Assembly (NCBI GenBank): GCA_001899005.1
Contig: MKUW01000001.1
Span: 1 to 64,000 of the forward strand
DNA: 64,000 nt
Direction: 5' to 3'
Origin: Chloroflexi bacterium 44-23
GTDB lineage: Bacteria > Chloroflexota > Anaerolineae > Anaerolineales > Anaerolineaceae
Position 1 is the first letter of the stretch. Each line of letters starts with the position of its first letter. This document shows, piece by piece, positions 54,025-63,148 of this stretch. The notes beneath the pieces were generated by a model. That model was not told the origin of the DNA, did no database searches, and saw only the letters and a list, made by a program, of their open reading frames with translations. Both the position numbers and the translations under genes were made by a program.

Positions 54025-54455
54025 GGGGAACTCCTGAAATGAAAAAGAGGAAGTATTTATTGTACATGATATTAGGTATTGGATATTCGATATTTGGTGA
54101 TTGGTTGATTGGGTAATTTGATTTGAGAGAGTGATCGTTAAAAGCTGAAAATTGATAGAATCATCGTCTCCGTAATAAATTCCACACGGATCAACATGGA
54201 AAGCTGAGAATCCCACAATTCTGTAAGAAAAGCAATCTCTTAGAGGTGATAGTCGCCTGCTGTGAAGACTCCATAAATTTCGTGGTGATTCTTTATATGA
54301 ATTGTTGGGCACGTGGCCAGATGGCGGGGTACCAGTATCTAAATTATACAAATTCATTCAAGTCACCTCGAAATCCGTATAATGGAAAATCGGATATTGT
54401 TTAGTTTCTTCATCCTGTTAAAAATAAAAACCATCTCTTTCATAGGAGTACAGAC
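54025..54455. other. Divergent intergenic region, xpt and dinB-like genes
   Basis: 431 bp without a recognised gene or riboswitch. The tract at 54070-54115 (TATTAGGTATTGGATATTCGA) is a degenerate ATATT-rich simple sequence. Confidence 0.45.
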
Positions 54456-54932
54456 ATGACCAATGAAATTCAATCCCAACATTTCAACTCTGCACTCATT
54501 AACCTGCTTAAGGAAACCTTTGAGCAGGTGGAAGGCTATTATCTCGATCGAAATACATCTTTATTCGAAACCCTGGCTGATATCACCGCTGAAGAAGCCT
54601 CCATTCCAGTCGGTGGAAAATGTGCCACCCTGGCTGCCCAGGTCAAACACGTAGCCTTTTACCTGGATGTTGTCCGGCAGTCGATGCTCGAGCCAGATTC
54701 GCCCAACGCGGATTGGGGTGAGATCTGGCGAACGGTTGGAAAGGTAACAGACCTGGAATGGCAGGCCATTCAAGACGAATTGCGCACCAGTTATGCCGCG
54801 ATGATCGCAATTCTTTCACAAGCACCAGCTTGGCCAAATGAAGAAGAGGTGGGCGGAGCAATCGCAATTGTTGCGCATAGTGCCTATCACTTGGGTGAAA
54901 TTCGTCAGGCGCTGTGCACCTTACGCCCATAA
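54456..54932 (+). CDS. DinB-family metal-binding protein
   Basis: 158 aa with the DinB four-helix bundle. Candidate metal-binding His residues are in VKHVAFYLDVV and IVAHSAYHLGEIRQAL, the usual His-rich C-terminal helix. Many DinB proteins are metal-dependent thiol transferases or hydrolases; this one's activity is unknown. A ribosome site precedes the ATG (CATAGGAG). Confidence 0.88.
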   Translation: MTNEIQSQHFNSALINLLKETFEQVEGYYLDRNTSLFETLADITAEEASIPVGGKCATLAAQVKHVAFYLDVVRQSMLEPDSPNADWGEIWRTVGKVTDLEWQAIQDELRTSYAAMIAILSQAPAWPNEEEVGGAIAIVAHSAYHLGEIRQALCTLRP

Positions 54933-55169
54933 ATTTAGCTGCATCAAGACCTTCCCTTGGATTGCAATCACTAGCCTGCGCTCCTCTTCATCTAACACAA
55001 CCCCTCGAATACGAAGGAGGCTGCCGCCAAATTTCCAGCAGGCGAACCGTCGCTGAATCGATAACTTGTGATAGCAACGGAGCGCCGTAACCGCTCTGCA
55101 CAAAAATAGATTTGGGCACTCCCGGATGGCGAACGCCTAAATAAATGTACAACGAAAAAGGCAAGAAAG

Positions 55170-55669
55170 CTGATCACCCTCGAAACCGAAAGACTTCTGT
55201 TGCGCCATCAGCTACCCACGGACATTCATGACCTTTTCCGGCTGTACTGCAATCCTGAAGTGGTGCGCTATATTCCCGATGCCCCTACGAATTACGAAGA
55301 AACAAAGCAGGAACTGGCCTGGCACTAACACGGGCACCCGCATAATCCGGTATTAGGTCTATGGGCTACCATATGTAAACCCTCTGCTCAGTTTAATGGC
55401 ATGGCTTGCTGCCCTGGCACCTGAATGGGCAATTGGAGATCAAGCTAGCTTACCTAATCGATCCCGTTTTTTGGGGGCACGGTCTGACAACTGAAGCGGC
55501 CACCGCCATTGCAGAGCACGCACCTACCCGGCTGGATTTACAAAGATTGGTAAGCTTGATTGATCCGCAAAATACGGCCTCTCAACGGGTGGCAGAAAAA
55601 ATCGGCATAAGTTTTGAAAAAGAAATGGAAGATGAAATGGGCTATTTTCAAAACAGGAAAGAGAAGTGA
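55170..55669 (+). pseudogene. GNAT acetyltransferase, broken by a stop and a frameshift
   Basis: Starts in ITLETERLLLRHQLPTDIHD with RYIPDAPTNYEETKQELAWH, then a TAA replaces a Gln codon, and a one-base deletion near 55399 shifts the frame. The second half (LLPWHLNGQLEIKLAYLIDPVFWGHG ... QRLVSLIDPQNTASQRVAEKIG) is intact to a stop at 55669. The normal protein is about 170-180 aa (RimJ/RimL-type N-acetyltransferase). The stop is TAA, so selenocysteine is not an explanation. No start codon is visible in the first frame. Confidence 0.75.
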
Positions 55670-55857
55670 GTGAGAGCTGATTTAGGTGGGGCCTGAACAA
55701 AAAAATGTGGTTAGATTTTTTACGCTCCCTTATCTTTAATAGTGCTAAAATGTCCATAGCGGGTTTTTTGCGATCCCTGAAACAAGAACTTACCGGATCA
55801 CAAATCAATAGTAAACACATACTCTCTTCCGCTTTTTTTGGCCAGGACTGACCATTC

Positions 55858-57315
55858 ATGAATGACTATTTATTAATTAGCGCTGCTATTTTGTTGTTGA
55901 TTAGTGTGCTTGTCAGCAAAATCTCCGACCGCTTTGGCATCCCGGCCCTTTTGTTATTTCTGATTTTAGGAATGCTGGCCGGTTCGGAGGGTATTGGTGG
56001 CATTTATTTTGATGACCCTGCACTAATGCAGTTCATAGGAATTATTGCTTTGGTCTTGATTCTTTTCTCCGGTGGCCTCAGTACGGAATGGGCAAACGCC
56101 CGTCCGGTGCTTAAAGAAGGCATCTTGCTATCTACGCTGGGAGTGCTCATCACCGGAATCATCGTGGGGTTTTTCGCGACTGTACTTCTGGGTCTTTCAC
56201 TCCTTGAGGGTTTATTGGTCGGCGCAATCGTGTCTTCCACGGATGCGGCAGCAGTATTCGCAGTTTTGCGTTCAAAAGGAATCAGCCTCAAGAAGAAACT
56301 CAAACCGCTGCTTGAGCTTGAATCGGGCAGCAATGACCCCATGGCGATATTTCTGACCATCGGTTTAATCCAGTTGATCACAAATCCGGGGTCTTCACTT
56401 TTGAATCTGATCGGATTATTTTTCCAGCAAATGCTTATCGGTGCAGTAATCGGTTATGGCATGGGCAAGGTCATGCAATATTTAATCAATCACCTCAAAC
56501 TGGGCTATGAAGGACTCTACCCTGTCCTGACCTTATCGCTGGTGTTCATAACATTCGGGTTGGCTGATTTCTTGAAAGGCAGTGGTTTTTTGGCTGTCTA
56601 TATTGCCGGCATTGTTTTAGGGCAGCAGGACTTTTTACATCAGAAGAGCTTAATGCACTTTCATGATGGCATGGCCTGGATTATGCAAATCGTCATGTTC
56701 CTGGGTCTGGGCCTACTGGTTTTTCCTTCGCAAGTGGCCCGGATTACCGGTGTGGCATTGCTCATCGCGGGCTGCTTGATGTTTATTGCCCGCCCTATCA
56801 GTGTGTTTATCAGTCTGATCCCAAGCAAACTGGGCTGGCGTGAAAAAACGTTTATCTCCTGGGTTGGCTTACGTGGGGCAGCGCCGATCATTCTGGCTAC
56901 ATTTCCACTGGTTGCGCGACTTGAACAGGCCAATCTAATTTTTAATATTGTTTTCTTTGTAGTTCTCACCTCTGTCTTAATGCAAGGTACTTCACTCGCT
57001 CCAGTGGCAAAATTACTTAAAGTAGACGCCCCTATCATTCCAAAGCGCATGTATCCAATAGAATATGTGCCGATGACTGGCTTAAAGGGTGAATTAAAGG
57101 AACTACCGGTACCACCTGGCTCAGCCATGATTGGAAAAGCCATCTTTGAACTGGGCCTTCCGGACGAATTCCTAATAATTTTGATTGCCAGAGACAATGA
57201 CTTCATGATGCCGAGTGGAGGGACAGTATTGCAAGGCAATGATACCTTATTGGTTTTATCAGACAAAGAATCGTTCAATCAAGTGCTGGCTAAATTCGAT
57301 TTGGCTGCATTATAG
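55858..57315 (+). CDS. K+/H+ (CPA1-type) antiporter with TrkA-C domain
   Basis: 485 aa. Residues 1-385 form about 12 membrane helices of the cation/proton antiporter family. EGLLVGAIVSSTDAAAVFAVLRSKG and LELESGSNDPMAIFLTIGLI contain the paired Asp/Asn ion-binding residues, and RGAAPIILATFPLVARLEQ completes the family signature. Residues about 405-485 form a TrkA-C (RCK-C) ligand-binding domain (LPDEFLIILIARDNDFMMPSGGTVLQGNDTLLVL). NhaP2-like K+ efflux is expected; regulation by a nucleotide is inferred. Confidence 0.93.
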   Translation: MNDYLLISAAILLLISVLVSKISDRFGIPALLLFLILGMLAGSEGIGGIYFDDPALMQFIGIIALVLILFSGGLSTEWANARPVLKEGILLSTLGVLITGIIVGFFATVLLGLSLLEGLLVGAIVSSTDAAAVFAVLRSKGISLKKKLKPLLELESGSNDPMAIFLTIGLIQLITNPGSSLLNLIGLFFQQMLIGAVIGYGMGKVMQYLINHLKLGYEGLYPVLTLSLVFITFGLADFLKGSGFLAVYIAGIVLGQQDFLHQKSLMHFHDGMAWIMQIVMFLGLGLLVFPSQVARITGVALLIAGCLMFIARPISVFISLIPSKLGWREKTFISWVGLRGAAPIILATFPLVARLEQANLIFNIVFFVVLTSVLMQGTSLAPVAKLLKVDAPIIPKRMYPIEYVPMTGLKGELKELPVPPGSAMIGKAIFELGLPDEFLIILIARDNDFMMPSGGTVLQGNDTLLVLSDKESFNQVLAKFDLAAL

Positions 57316-57466
57316 AATCAACTTTAGCGATTCCAGCGCTATGTTTACCTATTGGTATTATTGGCAACATACAAATGGCAGTGGTTTGTTTCCCGGTATA
57401 ATTACAGAGACACAGAACCCAATTTAATAAAAGAATTTGAGATATCATTTCAAAAATTAGGGGCAG

Positions 57467-57504
57467 AGTATTATTCTGCGGGCGATCGCCCGCCAAATAA
57501 TACT
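57467..57504. repeat. 38-bp near-perfect palindrome
   Basis: AGTATTATT-CT-GCGGGCGATCGCCCGC-CA-AATAATACT: outer 9-bp arms and a 16-bp inner palindrome match exactly, and only two base pairs are unpaired. It sits 150 bp after the antiporter gene and 32 bp before the next ORF. It could be a terminator-like structure, a repeat element or a protein-binding site. Confidence 0.7.
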
Positions 57505-57535
57505 TTCCAACCCGGTTTTATTGAAAAGATAAAAT

Positions 57536-59203
57536 TTGAGTAATCTATTGAATTTGAAATTTACAAGATCTGCCAATTTACTAAGAAATGAATTAGCTGC
57601 TATTTTGGGCATGCTGCTATTAATGGGTATCGTTGTACTTTTGCATATTCAATTACACCAATATTCATATGATGACGCTTATATTCATTTTCGCGTTGCG
57701 CGCAATCTCGTTGATTTTGGTGTCCCTTATTACAATCCCCTGGAAATATTGAAGGTTAGTACATCCTCAGGTTGGGTGATTTTTCTGGCTTTGATCTATT
57801 GGCTGGCAAAGGCGATTCATCTGGTTGGTCACTTCGCGTTAATCATCAGCATAATTAACGCCCTGATCACCATTGGGGTAGTGTTCATTTACACCCGCAT
57901 TGTTGAGATCTTTTTACAAAGACAGCTGACTCTCCCTCAAAAGCTGCTCTTTCAAACAACCATTTTAGCTCTGCTCCTGCTGCCCAGCATCGGACTTATG
58001 GAAACTTCTTTGGCATTGCTTCTGGCGGGGGCGGGAATCTTTTTACTCTTAAAGACAAAGAGCGTCGGGTTCTTGCTCCTTGCAATGTCGCTTTATTTCC
58101 GGATGGAATTAATTTTGCTTGCTTCACTGCTCTGCGCGCTAGCGATTTTTCGCGGAGAATTTAAGCTACAAAAAACTATTTTATGGTTTACCGCTGGAAT
58201 TCTTCCTTTTATTATTTTTGATTTGTATTTCTTTAGAACAATAATCCCCCAATCCGTTCTGGCAAAGTCTGTAGTTTATTCCATAACACCTTTTCAAACC
58301 TTTATAGAAGTATTAAATAGATCACTTCCTGGTTTTCCCGCAGCGAACTTTCCAAAACTGATAGTTAGAGCGACTTTCTTACTTTTACCCATCGTCGTAT
58401 TGAGTTGGGTGACAATCCGCGAGAAAGACTTGATTAAGCGCAGTTATTATCCGGCCGCACTGGGAGTATCGGCGCTTTTAGTGCTTGCGTCTTACGTTGG
58501 AAAACATGTGCTCCTGTTTGAATGGTACACCCCACTATATATGCTTCCGCTGGTGACCTCACTCTTTTCCTATGCATACCTGGTGCCGCCACCCCGTAAT
58601 TTTGTGCTTAAAATTCCCCTTTTTACCTTGTTCCTCTTTTCAGGATTTTTCTTGGTATCCAGCATGCATGCCATCCATTCCCGGCCGGATGATTTCGTGC
58701 TTTTCGAAAGTGGCGCAAGGGTAAAAATGTATCTTTATGTTGGCGATATTCTCAACCAAGAATATCCAGAAGCAAATTTGCTTACCTCGGAAATTGGAGG
58801 GCTGGGTTATTCATTTAAGGGAAAGATTCTGGATGGGGCTGGTCTGGCATCCAGAGATGCGCTGACATTTCATCCTATGGCAATCCCAGTTCAAAGAAGT
58901 TCCGGCACGTCCGGTGCCATTCCGTATGAGTTTGTGATCGCAAGCGAGCCGGATATTATTGTCAGTTATGATATTTTTGCCGAGGAATTATTAAGCAAAG
59001 ATGTTTCCGCTGAATACCATTTGATCACCTTGCCGGCTTATCTCCCAGAAGATATCCAATATTCTAAAAACGGTTTTTTATGGGGAAGCAAATTTTTGAG
59101 AGTATACATGCACAAATCCTTGCCTCTATCAGCAAATCTTTGTAAGTTTGCATTGGCTACAAGTCAAACTCTCAACCCCGCATGCAAAAAGTACGTACAG
59201 TGA
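57536..59203 (+). CDS. Polytopic membrane protein, GT39/GT-C-like
   Basis: 555 aa with about ten membrane segments and a soluble C-terminal half (about 390-555). The first loop carries YDDAYIHFRVARNLVD with a DD/FR pattern typical of GT-C mannosyltransferases (PMT/GT39 relatives), and GLMETSLALLLA follows. The C-terminal half has LNQEYPEANLLTSEIGGLGYSF. The start is uncertain (TTG without a good ribosome site). It probably glycosylates a lipid or protein on the cell surface; the donor is unknown. Confidence 0.78.
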   Translation: MSNLLNLKFTRSANLLRNELAAILGMLLLMGIVVLLHIQLHQYSYDDAYIHFRVARNLVDFGVPYYNPLEILKVSTSSGWVIFLALIYWLAKAIHLVGHFALIISIINALITIGVVFIYTRIVEIFLQRQLTLPQKLLFQTTILALLLLPSIGLMETSLALLLAGAGIFLLLKTKSVGFLLLAMSLYFRMELILLASLLCALAIFRGEFKLQKTILWFTAGILPFIIFDLYFFRTIIPQSVLAKSVVYSITPFQTFIEVLNRSLPGFPAANFPKLIVRATFLLLPIVVLSWVTIREKDLIKRSYYPAALGVSALLVLASYVGKHVLLFEWYTPLYMLPLVTSLFSYAYLVPPPRNFVLKIPLFTLFLFSGFFLVSSMHAIHSRPDDFVLFESGARVKMYLYVGDILNQEYPEANLLTSEIGGLGYSFKGKILDGAGLASRDALTFHPMAIPVQRSSGTSGAIPYEFVIASEPDIIVSYDIFAEELLSKDVSAEYHLITLPAYLPEDIQYSKNGFLWGSKFLRVYMHKSLPLSANLCKFALATSQTLNPACKKYVQ

Positions 59204-59234
59204 GATGAGATAGAATTCTTCCTCGGAGAGCGGC

Positions 59235-59906
59235 ATGAAAATTCCTGTTTACAAAATCTTTTGGGCGTCTATTGCTACTACCATACTTCTTCTAGCCCTT
59301 CATTCTTTTTTTGTGATTTATGCCCATTTTTCAAACCTGGTATTTGCAGAATTTCTTGTGCAGCGTTTCAACTTGAATGCTGAAGCAAATCTGCCAACCT
59401 GGTATGAAACAATTTTGCTTTTTTCTATTTCGGCATGCTCTTTTTTCCTTTACCATCTCGTAAAACAAACATCAGCAACTCAATTTTATTGGAGGAAGTT
59501 CTGGTTGTTTTTTGGTTCCCTTTATCTCCTTCTCTCCCTGGATGAGGCCGCCCAAATTCACGAACTGATCGACCGGTTTAGCAGGGTAAAATGGGTTTAT
59601 GTTTACGCGCCAATAATGGGGACATTCTTTCTCGTCTGTCTGTATTACTTTTTTGTTGCTCGTAGCAAGGACCATGCCCTACGCAATTGGATCATCGGCG
59701 GTTTGATAATCTACGCGCTCGGGGGCTTGCTGGTGGATTGGGTCGAATTGACCTTCATACTACCCTATGCCTGGAGTCAGATTACCTCCCTGGCCGAAGA
59801 GGGGCTCGAGATGCTTGGGTCAAGCATGGTGTTGACAGGTTGTCTGATGGAAGTCAACAGAAAATTTGACACTTTGTTTCAGCCAAAAGAGTCAGAGAAC
59901 AGTTGA
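59235..59906 (+). CDS. Membrane protein with DEAAQIHE motif
   Basis: 223 aa with six membrane segments. The LSLDEAAQIHELIDRFSR segment in the middle, charged inside a helical hydrophobic protein, is a recognisable but uncharacterised family feature. A ribosome-like GAGAGCGG precedes the ATG. It lies between two other membrane-protein genes on the same strand, the next of which starts 53 bp after it. Confidence 0.7.
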   Translation: MKIPVYKIFWASIATTILLLALHSFFVIYAHFSNLVFAEFLVQRFNLNAEANLPTWYETILLFSISACSFFLYHLVKQTSATQFYWRKFWLFFGSLYLLLSLDEAAQIHELIDRFSRVKWVYVYAPIMGTFFLVCLYYFFVARSKDHALRNWIIGGLIIYALGGLLVDWVELTFILPYAWSQITSLAEEGLEMLGSSMVLTGCLMEVNRKFDTLFQPKESENS

Positions 59907-59958
59907 TAACCAAAACGCATACTCACAACTGTGCGCATTTCAAGTAATAACCTCTGAT

Positions 59959-60894
59959 ATGAAAACTATGAAAAATTTTCTACTGGTCTTATCAACTGGC
60001 TACATCTTTGTTTATTTCTCAGAACACCTGTTTTGGGCACGCGTCCGACCGGATGATTCATTGCTCTCCTGGCTGGGAACCTGGGCCGCTTATTCCCTGC
60101 TGGCCTATGTCTTTTTAGGCCTGGTTACCTTTTTTCGGGTTAAGAATATTTGGCCACTTTTTCTGGTAGGTGCCGCCTTTGGCTGGCTGGCAGAAGGTGT
60201 GGTGGTGCAAACAACCTACGAAATGCTGCCGCTCTCCATTTCTTTTACCGGTCTGGCCTGGCATGCTTTACTAACGGTTTGGGTCGGTTGGTATGCAGTA
60301 CGTAAGGCTTTGTTATTCTCAAGCACTTGGTCGTTGATCAAGCTGGCTGGCGCCATTGGGGTTGCTTATGGGCTGTGGGCTATCTTCTGGTGGGGAGAAG
60401 CGGATGGCGGGGTTGCCTCCATTCCGGAATTTGCTTCTTTTACCTTCCTCACCAGTCTACTCGTCATCCTGGCATACTGGCTGGCAGTTTGGAGTTCCAG
60501 CGAACCTTTCGTTCTCAACCGTCGGACTCTCCTGGGAGTAGCCACTCTATTTGTGCTCTATTTAGTTTTCATCGTAATCCCAGCCGCTCCACTGGCTGCG
60601 CTTATCCTGCCGGTTTTGTTGGGGCTGGTCTATTGGGGATTACGCCGTAACCGTTTGGATGAGGTGGAGGGTTCATTGATGGAGGACCTGCGTGGCCAGG
60701 CATCCCCATGGAAATACATCAGCCTTCTGACACTGCCGCTGACCGCCAGCGGGGTGTACTCGCTGGCCACAACTCTGCATTTGCAATGGCACACAGGATG
60801 GGTGCTCTATGCAATTACCACCCCGCTGGGTTTCTTTTTGTTTGGGGTAAGCCTGCATAAAGTGCTGCGAATGAAAAAAATTTCATCCGGCTAG
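59959..60894 (+). CDS. Polytopic membrane protein of unknown function
   Basis: 311 aa from the ATG at 59959; an in-frame TTG at 59866 lies inside the previous gene. About ten hydrophobic helices with LFWARVRPDDSLLSWLGTW near the N terminus and GWLAEGVVVQTTYEMLP in the middle. No family recognised. It may be co-transcribed with the DEAAQIHE protein. Confidence 0.7.
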   Translation: MKTMKNFLLVLSTGYIFVYFSEHLFWARVRPDDSLLSWLGTWAAYSLLAYVFLGLVTFFRVKNIWPLFLVGAAFGWLAEGVVVQTTYEMLPLSISFTGLAWHALLTVWVGWYAVRKALLFSSTWSLIKLAGAIGVAYGLWAIFWWGEADGGVASIPEFASFTFLTSLLVILAYWLAVWSSSEPFVLNRRTLLGVATLFVLYLVFIVIPAAPLAALILPVLLGLVYWGLRRNRLDEVEGSLMEDLRGQASPWKYISLLTLPLTASGVYSLATTLHLQWHTGWVLYAITTPLGFFLFGVSLHKVLRMKKISSG

Positions 60895-61350
60895 AAGTGC
60901 TGCTAAGAACTGATCGAAAAAACTCTTCTAAAAAGAAAAATTAGGTACGATTAATCCAAAGCCTGGAATGAAAAATGTGGGCCTAGGATAATCAATACAT
61001 TGAACAGGTCAAGACGTATTTTTTTCATGGATATCTGGAAAGATGACCGGAAGACTATTTAAGTATGAAGATTTCAAGGCGTTCAATTGGGTGAATCAAG
61101 TGTACCTCCCCATCCGCTCCCACCCAAATTACCATTGCAGACCTTCGTCAAAGGTTCAGATAAAGAGAAAAAAGCGCGAGCAATCTTTGATTTTCAATGG
61201 AAAGTCGCATTGGGAATAGAGACAGATGAGCGACAACTACCATCGATATTGTCAGGCAGCAATCGACGAAAATCAGGCGGATAGGTCATAGAGTATCTTT
61301 TTGGAAGATGGTTAAATTATGCGTATTGAGACCAACCACTTGACTGCCTG
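60895..61350. other. 456-bp intergenic gap, possible decayed coding sequence
   Basis: No gene accepted. On the plus strand, 61050-61270 reads RLFKYEDFKAFNWVNQVYLP and then KKAREQ/ARAIFDFQWKVALGIETDER across frames, which suggests a frame-broken remnant of an unknown protein. Confidence 0.4.
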
Positions 61351-62309
61351 CTAAGTTCGCCAGGCAAGTGTCACTTGATTAAGCTCTTCGATTTCCGCCG
61401 GAGTCAAGCTGAATGTCAATGCTCCGGCATTGCTTAGTGCCTGTTTGCTGTTCTTTGCACCTGGAATGGGGAGTACCAGTGGATTTTCGATCAGCCAGCG
61501 CAGGGCTACTTGACTGGGTGACTTTGAATAACGGTCACCAATTTGACGCAAAAGTTCCAGCACAGGATGGACAGCCTCCATTGACTTCTTGCTGAAATTT
61601 GGTAGAAAGCGTCTGAATCCACTTGGTTTTTTTATCGGCGAGTACTTACCAGTCAGTGCTCCGCTTGCCAATGGTTGATAAGCGATGAGTGTAATCCCCA
61701 ATTCGCGGCACACATCCAAAACGCCATGACCTCTGGCTGGCGGTGCAAAAGCGAATATTCGACCTGATTGGAAGCCAATGGAATGCCACGGCGGGCAAGC
61801 ACCGCGTGAGCAATACGCATTTGTTCTGCCGAATAATTGCTCACACCGACCGCCTTAACCTTGCCTGCCTCGACTGCGTTTGCCAACAACTCCATCAGTT
61901 GAGGGATTGGAACCCGATTGGTTGGAAAGTGGTGTTGATACAGATCCAGCCAACTCCGACCCAGCCGAGCCAGGCTTGCATCCAGCTCTTTCAGAAGATT
62001 TTCCGTTTGAAAGAAAAAACTGCCCGGGAATTTCGTGGCAATCAACACGTCTCTTCCTTGGGCCAATTCACCCAAACGCCGCTCTGAAGCACCGCCACTG
62101 TACATTGCCGCTGTGTCAAATAAGTTCACTCCTGCATCCAGGCTTGTCTCAAGCGCAAGCTTTTCTTCATTGTACCCATCCGCACCACCGTAAGCCATCT
62201 TTGCTGGATTAAGGCGAGCCAATCCCTTTGGCTCGCCCCAGGTCATTGCCCCTACACCAAGGCGGGGTACTCGCAGATCACTGCGGCCTAATGTTGTGGT
62301 ACTCTCCAT
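61351..62309 (-). pseudogene. Aldo/keto reductase with a frameshift
   Basis: From the ATG at 62309 (AGGAGA upstream), the first frame reads TLGRSDLRVPRLGVGAMTWG, LFDTAAMYSGGASERRLGE and KAVGVSNYSAEQM, then is lost after LLHRQPE near 61726. The second frame resumes at HGVLDVCRELGITLIAYQPLASG and runs to GAKNSKQ and the stop at 61351. Together they make a complete AKR barrel of about 319 aa interrupted by a one-base shift. Tyr in DTAAMYSGG and the family His/Lys region are present. It may be a recent pseudogene, a sequencing error or a programmed shift. Confidence 0.85.
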
Positions 62310-62352
62310 ACTGATCTCTCCTGCATCACACATCGTTGAATGTGTAAATGTT

Positions 62353-63036
62353 CTATTTGACCACCTTGACGTTAAACATACCCGTGCCCAACTTGCCCCA
62401 CAAGCGCAGCCAAATTGGCAAATACATTTCCATACCACGCGCGCCGCTAATATCACCCAGGTCAATCACATCTCTCCAACCGAACCACTGCTTGAGCCAG
62501 CCGGTTACCCGCTCTTTGGCATTTTCATCGTTACCGCAGATAAATAAAGAATGCTCTCCATTGGCAATCAGGCCGGGGTTTACCATCAAGAAGGCGGTCA
62601 CTGTATTGAGTGTCTTCACCACCTTAACCTGCGGAAAGGCGCGCTGGATTTGCTCGCCCAGCGAATCGTCATTGCTGACCGACAATCGCGGCCGGTTACC
62701 CTGTGAAAAATCGAGTGGATTAGCAATATCAACCAAAATTTTGCCATTAAGATTGTTTTCGCCGGCTTGTTGTAAAGCCGCCAAAGAGCCTGTCCCGTTG
62801 GTTGCGTTCAGCACCACTTCGCCATGTTGGGCAGCATGGGCGTAGTTACCCAGTTTGACCATTGGATTTTCCTTTTGCCAGGTGCTAAACGCTGGCATTC
62901 CGTACGCATTGGGTTCTGTTAGCGCTAATGTTTGTTGTACATCGCGCGTACCGATCTCTACGTCATGACCCAGCTCGGCCAGTTTTCCGCCAAGAACCTG
63001 CCCTACCATTCCTGTCCCTAAAATACCAATCTTCAT
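62353..63036 (-). CDS. F420-dependent NADP reductase-like protein
   Basis: 227 aa with an N-terminal Rossmann motif ILGTGMVGQVLGGKLAELGHDVEIGTRD, followed by LVDIANPLDFSQG and VVKTLNTVTAFLMV, as in the F420:NADP oxidoreductase and related NADP-binding families. GGAGGAA precedes the ATG. It is divergent from a TetR gene and overlaps that gene's operator, so TetR control is likely. Whether it uses F420 is not shown. The broken aldo/keto reductase lies 43 bp downstream. Confidence 0.86.
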   Translation of the reverse strand: MKIGILGTGMVGQVLGGKLAELGHDVEIGTRDVQQTLALTEPNAYGMPAFSTWQKENPMVKLGNYAHAAQHGEVVLNATNGTGSLAALQQAGENNLNGKILVDIANPLDFSQGNRPRLSVSNDDSLGEQIQRAFPQVKVVKTLNTVTAFLMVNPGLIANGEHSLFICGNDENAKERVTGWLKQWFGWRDVIDLGDISGARGMEMYLPIWLRLWGKLGTGMFNVKVVK

Positions 63037-63080
63037 TTTTTTTCCTCCTGTTTAGTTGCGCAAATTTTTAACTTATGTTA

Positions 63081-63130
63081 CGATACAGATCTGTATCGGT
63101 TTTTTTAGTATACAATACAGATCTGTATCG
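63081..63130. promoter_or_regulatory. Two near-identical palindromic operators for TetR
   Basis: CGATACAGATCTGTATCG (63081-63098, a perfect 18-bp palindrome) and AATACAGATCTGTATCG (63114-63130), with centres 32 bp apart, close to three helical turns. The second lies between a TTGACA (63131-63136 on the minus strand) and TATACT of the minus-strand promoter. Confidence 0.85.
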
Positions 63131-63148
63131 TGTCAAGAGGTGTATAAC

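Noticed and set aside
54025..54200. Purine riboswitch upstream of xpt-guaA
   Set aside because: The conserved loop and junction sequences of the purine aptamer are not visible on the minus strand.
54025..54357. N-terminal extension of xpt
   Set aside because: It crosses intergenic sequence; the ATG at 54024 has AGGAG and gives the family length.
55320..55330. Second selenocysteine candidate in the GNAT remnant
   Set aside because: The internal stop is TAA, not TGA, and a frameshift follows; it is a pseudogene.
61087..61284. 65-aa plus-strand ORF before the aldo/keto reductase
   Set aside because: Frame breaks and no family match; treated as possible decayed sequence only.
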